From Pelomonas lactea (GTDB taxonomy: Bacteria; Pseudomonadota; Gammaproteobacteria; Burkholderiales; Burkholderiaceae_C), in the NCBI RefSeq assembly GCF_043555885.1, contig NZ_JBIGHX010000008.1, forward strand, positions 1 through 64,000: a stretch of 64,000 nucleotides of DNA, in the 5' to 3' direction. Numbering within the stretch: position 1 is the first letter of the stretch; each line of letters starts with the position of its first letter. The notes beneath the pieces were generated by a model. That model ran no database searches, was not told the origin of the DNA, and saw only the letters and a list, made by a program, of their open reading frames with translations. The position numbers and the translations under genes are program-made. Shown here piece after piece: positions 59,422 through 64,000 of the stretch.

Positions 59422-60914
59422 AGAACCAAGTTCAACTGATCACCTACGTTGACCGCCTCGGCGGCCAGCGCGACGGCGCCGACCTCGTGCGCCTGAAGCG
59501 CCTGCTGTGCGAGCCCGGCGCGCCGCTGGCCGGCGTGTTCGGCGGCGTGCATCTGCTGCCGTTCTTTCACGCCATCGACGGCGCCGACGCCGGCTTCGAC
59601 CCCATCGACCATACGCAGGTGGACCCGCGCTTGGGGCGTTGGGAAGACATCAAGGCGCTGACCGAGGGCCTGGACGTGATGGCCGACGTCATCGTGAACC
59701 ACATGTCCGCCGAGTCGCCGCAGTTCCTGGACTACTCCGAGAAGGGCGAGGCCTCGGCCTATGCCGGCCTGTTCCTGACGCTGGATGCCGTGTTTCCCGA
59801 CGGCGCCAGCGAGCAGGGCCTGCTGAGCGTCTACCGGCCGCGACCCGGCCTGCCCCTGACCTATGCCACGCTGAAGAACGGGGAGCGGCGCATCCTGTGG
59901 ACCACCTTCACCGCGGCACAGATCGACATCGCCGTGCACCATCCGCAGGGGCGCGCCTATCTCAGCAGCATCCTGCGCACCTTTGCCGACAACGGCATCC
60001 GCATGGTGCGGCTGGACGCCGTCGGCTACGCCATCAAGAAGGCCGGCGACAGCTGCTTCATGATGCCCGAGACCTTCGACTTCATCGGCGAGTTCGCCGC
60101 CGAGGCGCGGGCGCTGGGCATCGAGGTGCTGGTCGAGATCCACAGCTACTTCCAGCGCCAGATCGAGATCGCGTCCAAGGTGGACTGGGTCTACGACTTC
60201 GCGCTGCCGCCGCTGGTGCTGCACGCGTTCAGCTTCGGCACCGCGGCGGCGCTCAAGCGCTGGATAGACATCCGCCCCGCCAACGCGCTGACCGTGCTGG
60301 ACACGCATGACGGCATCGGCATCATCGACATCGGCGCCGATGCCAGCGACCGCGCCGCGCACCCGGGCCTGGTGCCGCCCGAGGAGCTGGACGCACTGGT
60401 GGACCGCATCCACGACGCCAGCCAGGGCCAAAGCCGCAAGGCCACGGGTGCGGCGGCCAGCAACCTGGACCTCTACCAGGTCAACTGCACCTTCTTCGAC
60501 GCGATGGGCCGCGACGAGACGGCCTACCTGCTGGCCCGCGCGCTGCAGTTCTTCCTGCCCGGCGTGCCGCAGGTCTACTACGTCGGCCTGCTGGCCGGCC
60601 ACAACGACATGGACCTGCTGGCCCGCACGCAGGTGGGCCGCGACATCAACCGCCACTTCTACGGCGACGACGAGATCGCCCGCGACTGCGAGCGGCCCGT
60701 GGTGCGCCGCCTCATCGAGCTGATCCGGCTGCGCAACCGCCACCCGGCGTTCGGCGGCAGCTTCCAGGTGGAGCCCAGCGGCGACGAAGCGCTGCAGCTG
60801 CGCTGGCAGCAGGATGCCGACTGGGCCCTGCTCCGCATCGACTTCGCGACACGCGCCCATGAGCTGAGCTTCAGCGGCGTCGGCGGCGCGCGGGAGACCT
60901 TCGCCTTCAGTTGA
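59418..60914 (+). CDS. Sucrose phosphorylase (GH13_18)
   Basis: The 498-residue enzyme starts QLITYVDRLGG and shows FGGVHLLPFFHAIDGADAGF, IVNHMSAESPQF, the nucleophile in RLDAVGY (Asp200), the acid/base in VEIHSYF (Glu240) and the third acid in LDTHDGIG (Asp298). All are offset by eight from the Bifidobacterium enzyme's D192/E232/D290. It also has YYVGLLAGHNDMDLLARTQ. Sucrose plus phosphate gives glucose-1-phosphate and fructose, saving one ATP. The gene begins ATGA within the carrier stop. Related glucosylglycerate or sucrose-6-phosphate phosphorylases are alternatives, but the fructokinase and SUT-type carrier favour sucrose. Confidence 0.9.
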   Translation: MKNQVQLITYVDRLGGQRDGADLVRLKRLLCEPGAPLAGVFGGVHLLPFFHAIDGADAGFDPIDHTQVDPRLGRWEDIKALTEGLDVMADVIVNHMSAESPQFLDYSEKGEASAYAGLFLTLDAVFPDGASEQGLLSVYRPRPGLPLTYATLKNGERRILWTTFTAAQIDIAVHHPQGRAYLSSILRTFADNGIRMVRLDAVGYAIKKAGDSCFMMPETFDFIGEFAAEARALGIEVLVEIHSYFQRQIEIASKVDWVYDFALPPLVLHAFSFGTAAALKRWIDIRPANALTVLDTHDGIGIIDIGADASDRAAHPGLVPPEELDALVDRIHDASQGQSRKATGAAASNLDLYQVNCTFFDAMGRDETAYLLARALQFFLPGVPQVYYVGLLAGHNDMDLLARTQVGRDINRHFYGDDEIARDCERPVVRRLIELIRLRNRHPAFGGSFQVEPSGDEALQLRWQQDADWALLRIDFATRAHELSFSGVGGARETFAFS

Positions 60915-60966
60915 GCGTCAGCCTGGGCCGCCAGAATGCGCCGCATTCAAACCTGGAGACCCAAGC

Positions 60967-61167
60967 ATGTGGAAGTTGATCGTTGGCTTCATCGCCTTTG
61001 CCGCACTGGCGCTGTTCATCCTGACCAAGAGCGGCGGCAACATCGACCTGAGCGGCGAGAAGCACGACGTGGCGGCGCACGAGCCGGCTGCCTCTGAAGC
61101 GGCGTCGGCTGCCGTCACCGCCGCGGTTGACGCTGCGTCCGCGCCGGCATCCGCCGCCTCTCAATAA
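60967..61167 (+). CDS. Small single-span membrane protein
   Basis: The 66-residue protein has one N-terminal membrane segment (LIVGFIAFAALALFIL) followed by a soluble tail rich in Ala, Ser and Glu. GGAG is placed eight bases before ATG 60967. Function unknown; similar short Ala-rich membrane proteins are common in Burkholderiales. It lies 52 bases after the sucrose phosphorylase gene and may be on its transcript. Confidence 0.75.
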   Translation: MWKLIVGFIAFAALALFILTKSGGNIDLSGEKHDVAAHEPAASEAASAAVTAAVDAASAPASAASQ

Positions 61168-61211
61168 TCCCGGAGGTCCACTCAGCCCCACGAGCCGTCC
61201 GGCGATCTGTG

Positions 61212-61228
61212 CGCGGCTGGAAGCCGCG
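61212..61228. terminator. Hairpin between convergent genes
   Basis: CGCGGCT and AGCCGCG form a seven-base-pair stem with a three-base loop between the small membrane protein and the histidine kinase, which converge here. There is no T tract, so it is only a weak terminator candidate. Confidence 0.3.
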
Positions 61229-61267
61229 GCATCGCCGCGCTTCGGGGAGCGTCCAGTCCCGCCGCGT

Positions 61268-62899
61268 TCAGCGCGCGGGTTTGGACGAGGGGTCGTCGCG
61301 AACCGGCGCACTCAGCGGCAGCCGCATCAGCATCTGCGTGCCCTGGCCGGGCGAGGACTTCACCTCGATCTGCCCGCCCAGCACGTTCGTCACGATGCTG
61401 TGCACGATGTGCATGCCCAGACCCGAGCCGCCCGTGCCCAGCTTGGTCGTGAAGAACGGGTCGAAGATGCGCCGCCGCACGGACTCGTCCATACCGCGCC
61501 CGTCGTCGGTGACGGTCAGTTCGGCCTCGTCGTCGCCCAGCCGCGCGCAGTGGACCGTCACGCGGCCGCGCTCCGCGCCCTCGAAGCCGTGCAGCAGCGC
61601 GTTCATCAGCAGGTTGGTCAGCACCTGGCCCAGCGCGCCCGGGTAGCTGTTCATCATCAGCCCGTGGCACAGCTGGGTGTCGATGACGAACGGCGTCTTC
61701 TTGAAGCTGGGCTCCACCATGACCAGCACGTCCTCCACCACCTTGCCGAGGTCGAAGTCGCGCCGCAGGTCGGCGGTCTGGTCGATGGCCACCTGCTTGA
61801 AGTCGCGCACCAGATCGGCGGCCTTCTGCACGTTGCGCTGCAGGATGTCCTGCGCGCGCCGCGTGTCGCGCGCCAGCTCCTCCAGCGTGCTGCGGCGCAG
61901 CTGTACGGCGCCGGCGAGCATGGCTTCCAGCTGCTTGTAGCGGTCGTCCAGCGTCGACACCACCGTCAGCGCATTGCCCAGCGGCGTGTTCAGCTCGTGC
62001 GCCACGCCGGCCACCAGCCGGCCCAGCGACGCCAGCTTCTCCGACTCCACCAGCTCCCGCTGCGCGGCCTGCAGCGTCTCCAGTGCCTCGGACAGTTCCG
62101 CATTGCTGGCAGTCAGCTCGGCCGTGCGCACGGCCACCGTCTCTTCCAGATTCAGGTTGTGCTGGCGCAGTGCCTCGAAGGCCGACAGCAGCGCCTGGCG
62201 CATGCGCTCCATCGCCACGCCCACGCGGGCGATCTCGTCGGCACCGCTGACCTGCAGCGGCTGCTCCAGCCGGCCTGCGGCCAGTGCCTCGGCGGCGCCG
62301 GTCAGCGCCGTCATGGGCCTCAGCACGTAGCGTTGCAGCACCCACAGCATCAGCACGAGCGACAGCGTCAGCGTCAGCCCGCTGCGCCAGACGGTGCGCC
62401 ACACCTCGGCCCGCTTGGCCTGGAGCAGCGGCGCGGCCGTCATCGTGACGGTGAGCCTGGCGATCTCGCGGCCGTCGCGCAGGATCGCGCGCGTCTGGCT
62501 CAGCATCAGCGCGGCGTCGTCGGCGTCATGGCGGCGCTCGAACGACAGGAAGGGCCCCGGCGTGGCCGGCTCCACCACCTTCACCGCCACAAAGCGCGGG
62601 TCGTCCACCTGCGCCTTGACCATGGGCTCGGCCAGATCGGGCGACACCTGCCACACCGGCTCGGCCAGCGACAGCGACATGATCTCGCTGGTGCGCGCGA
62701 GGTCGCGCTTCAGGTCCTCCATGGCCGTCTCGCGCGTGGCCTGCACGTCGTACAGCAGCACGGCCGTGGTGGGCAGCAGCAGGCCCAGCAGCAGCGCCAG
62801 CACGACGGCAAACGTCAGCGAATTGCGCTGCCAGCCAAACGCGCGCGCAGCCGGCGCGGGCAAGGCAAGCGGTGGTGGCGTTACGGGACGTTCCTGCAT
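61268..62899 (-). CDS. Membrane sensor histidine kinase
   Basis: The protein (543 residues from ATG 62899) has a membrane segment (LTFAVVLALLLGLLLPTTAVL), a periplasmic sensor of about 125 residues (PVWQVSPDLAEPMVKAQV), a second membrane segment (SGLTLTLSLVLMLWVLQRYV), a HAMP domain and a coiled coil. The HisKA site GVAHELNTPLGN (His301) and an ATPase domain (DDGRGMDESVRRRIFDPFFT; GGSGLGMHIVHSIV) follow. Starts at TTG 62950 or GTG 62911 are possible; none has a clear ribosome binding site. No response regulator is adjacent. It is divergent from a substrate-binding protein gene, so a link to amino-acid sensing is possible but unproven. Confidence 0.92.
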   Translation of the reverse strand: MQERPVTPPPLALPAPAARAFGWQRNSLTFAVVLALLLGLLLPTTAVLLYDVQATRETAMEDLKRDLARTSEIMSLSLAEPVWQVSPDLAEPMVKAQVDDPRFVAVKVVEPATPGPFLSFERRHDADDAALMLSQTRAILRDGREIARLTVTMTAAPLLQAKRAEVWRTVWRSGLTLTLSLVLMLWVLQRYVLRPMTALTGAAEALAAGRLEQPLQVSGADEIARVGVAMERMRQALLSAFEALRQHNLNLEETVAVRTAELTASNAELSEALETLQAAQRELVESEKLASLGRLVAGVAHELNTPLGNALTVVSTLDDRYKQLEAMLAGAVQLRRSTLEELARDTRRAQDILQRNVQKAADLVRDFKQVAIDQTADLRRDFDLGKVVEDVLVMVEPSFKKTPFVIDTQLCHGLMMNSYPGALGQVLTNLLMNALLHGFEGAERGRVTVHCARLGDDEAELTVTDDGRGMDESVRRRIFDPFFTTKLGTGGSGLGMHIVHSIVTNVLGGQIEVKSSPGQGTQMLMRLPLSAPVRDDPSSKPAR

Positions 62900-63073
62900 G
62901 GAGGGGCGCACAGGGCGGGCACGAGTGTAGGCTGCCCAAAAGCGGTCCAAATGCGCGGCAGCGGCCCCGGAGGCTCGGGTTTTTCCTGGGGTGCCGGGGC
63001 TGCTGCGCGACCGGGGCCAGGCCCCAAAATCCGCCGCCAGCGCGCCGCACGGGCGCAGCTACGGAGAACAACA

Positions 63074-64000
63074 GTGAAGCGTTGGGTTGGTCTGGCGGCC
63101 GCAGTAGCCGCCTGCATGGCTTTGGCTCCTGCACACGCGCAGGGCGTGTTGCGCATCGGCATGGTGGCCGGGTTCACCGGCCCGGTGGCGGGCCTCGTGC
63201 AGGAAAGCGCCGAGGGTGCGCGTCTGTACTTTGAATCCGTGAACGCGTCGGGCGGCATCAAGGGCCAGAACATCGAGCTGGTCACGATGGACGACAAGTA
63301 CGACGACAAGACGGCCGTCGCGCAGGCCAAGGCGCTTGCCAGCCAGGGGGTGCTGGGGCTGATGCTCAGCCGCGGCACGGGCCCCACCGAAGCCATGCTG
63401 CCGGTGCTCAAGGAGAACAAGCTGCCACTGTTCGCGCCCGCCACCGGCGCCATCAGCCTGCACGAGCCGGCCCAGCCCTACGTCTACCACCTGCGCGCCA
63501 GCTACCAGAAGGAGGCCGAGCGCGCCGTCAAGCACCTCGCCGGCATCGGCGTGAAGCGCTTCACCATCGTGCAGGTCAACGATGCGTTCGGCAACGACGC
63601 CGGCAAGGGTGCCATCAAGGGCCTGGACGACCTCAAGATGCGCGCGCTGTCGCACCTGCGCTTCGACCGCAACAAGCCCGACCTCGCGCCGACGATGCAG
63701 GCCATCGCCAAGGCCGGCATGGAGGCCGTCGTGCTGATCGGGCCGGGCTATGCCGTCGTCGAGGGCATCAATGCGCTGCGTGCGGCGGGCTCCACGGCCC
63801 ATGTCGCGACGCTGTCCAACAACGCCTCGGCCGAGTTCGTCAAGGCGCTGGGCGAGAACGCGCATGGCGTCGTCGTCACGCAGCTGTTCCCCTACGAGCG
63901 CTCCACCGCCAACCTGATGGTGCGCGAGGCGTTGAGCCTGGCCAAGTCGGCCGGCCGCAGCGAGCTGACGCCGGCACAGGTGGAAGGCTTTGCCGCCGCC
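63074..64000 (+). CDS. Branched-chain amino-acid-type ABC transporter substrate-binding protein (cut at right edge)
   Basis: The first 309 codons are present. A signal peptide (KRWVGLAAAVAACMALAPAHAQ) precedes a type 1 periplasmic-binding domain (Peripla_BP_6): IGMVAGFTGPVAG, ESAEGARLYFESVNASGGI, GQNIELVTMDDKYD and QVNDAFGNDAGKGA. Start GTG 63074 has GGAG seven bases upstream. Ligand unknown: leucine/isoleucine/valine, other amino acids or aromatic acids are typical. Permease and ATPase genes are expected beyond the edge, or it may be a stand-alone sensor partner for the divergent histidine kinase. Confidence 0.92.
   Translation, partial: MKRWVGLAAAVAACMALAPAHAQGVLRIGMVAGFTGPVAGLVQESAEGARLYFESVNASGGIKGQNIELVTMDDKYDDKTAVAQAKALASQGVLGLMLSRGTGPTEAMLPVLKENKLPLFAPATGAISLHEPAQPYVYHLRASYQKEAERAVKHLAGIGVKRFTIVQVNDAFGNDAGKGAIKGLDDLKMRALSHLRFDRNKPDLAPTMQAIAKAGMEAVVLIGPGYAVVEGINALRAAGSTAHVATLSNNASAEFVKALGENAHGVVVTQLFPYERSTANLMVREALSLAKSAGRSELTPAQVEGFAAA

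Overview
The window is GC-rich DNA from what looks like a beta-proteobacterium of the order Burkholderiales (Roseateles/Rubrivivax/Leptothrix-like). This is inferred from base composition, the style of the proteins (fdhD, ETF-ubiquinone oxidoreductase, YceH, MHS and SUT-type carriers, TonB receptors, branched-chain amino-acid binding protein) and the gene order. No rRNA, tRNA, CRISPR array or insertion sequence was recognised.

Positions 31852 down to 1 (minus strand) are half of the window and a single gene. It opens at an ATG with a good ribosome binding site and runs off the left edge with no in-frame stop, so it encodes at least 10,617 residues. The product starts with a LEPR-XLL-type export motif (LEPKLLLSAD, no Sec signal). 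It then runs through a long array of PPC-like beta-sandwich repeats, about 17 CARDB-type repeats, a helical island, an FnIII-like domain, a beta-propeller, about eight cadherin/He_PIG-type Ig repeats, an RHS/YD-like stretch, a dockerin-like double EF-hand, a Big_2 domain and a second (YVTN-like) propeller. After these comes a lower-GC module with a peptidoglycan-binding-like domain, a coiled coil and an LAS/M15-like peptidase signature. It is followed by a metzincin-type zinc site (HExxHxxGxxH) and further cadherin/DUF642-like modules up to the edge. This giant exoprotein with two embedded putative metallopeptidases is the most unusual item in the window.

Positions 32240-43705 hold housekeeping and metabolic genes: fdhD divergent from a PaiB-like flavin-binding regulator, a periplasmic M16 peptidase, a DUF72 protein, ETF-QO with a clear terminator, a coupled set of SDR, yceH, hotdog thioesterase and LysR regulator, and a convergent GST/PNPOx-like pair.

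Positions 43814-51426 contain a TonB-dependent receptor divergent from two successive cyanophycinase paralogues (one with a signal peptide, one without). These are followed by a small secreted basic protein, a YbaK-type deacylase, a DUF1289 protein and an HCCA-isomerase-like DsbA-fold protein. This suggests a cyanophycin or beta-aspartyl dipeptide scavenging locus.

Positions 51615-60914: an MHS-family carrier with a large soluble insertion and a structured 3' UTR is followed by a complete sucrose-use locus. That locus comprises a LacI-family regulator, a TonB receptor behind a perfect LacI-type operator, fructokinase, a SUT-type sucrose carrier and a sucrose phosphorylase, the last four very tightly packed. 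The implied route is outer-membrane uptake, inner-membrane symport, phosphorolysis to glucose-1-phosphate plus fructose, and fructose phosphorylation.

Positions 60967-64000: a small membrane protein, an orphan sensor histidine kinase, and a divergent branched-chain amino-acid-type binding protein cut by the right edge.
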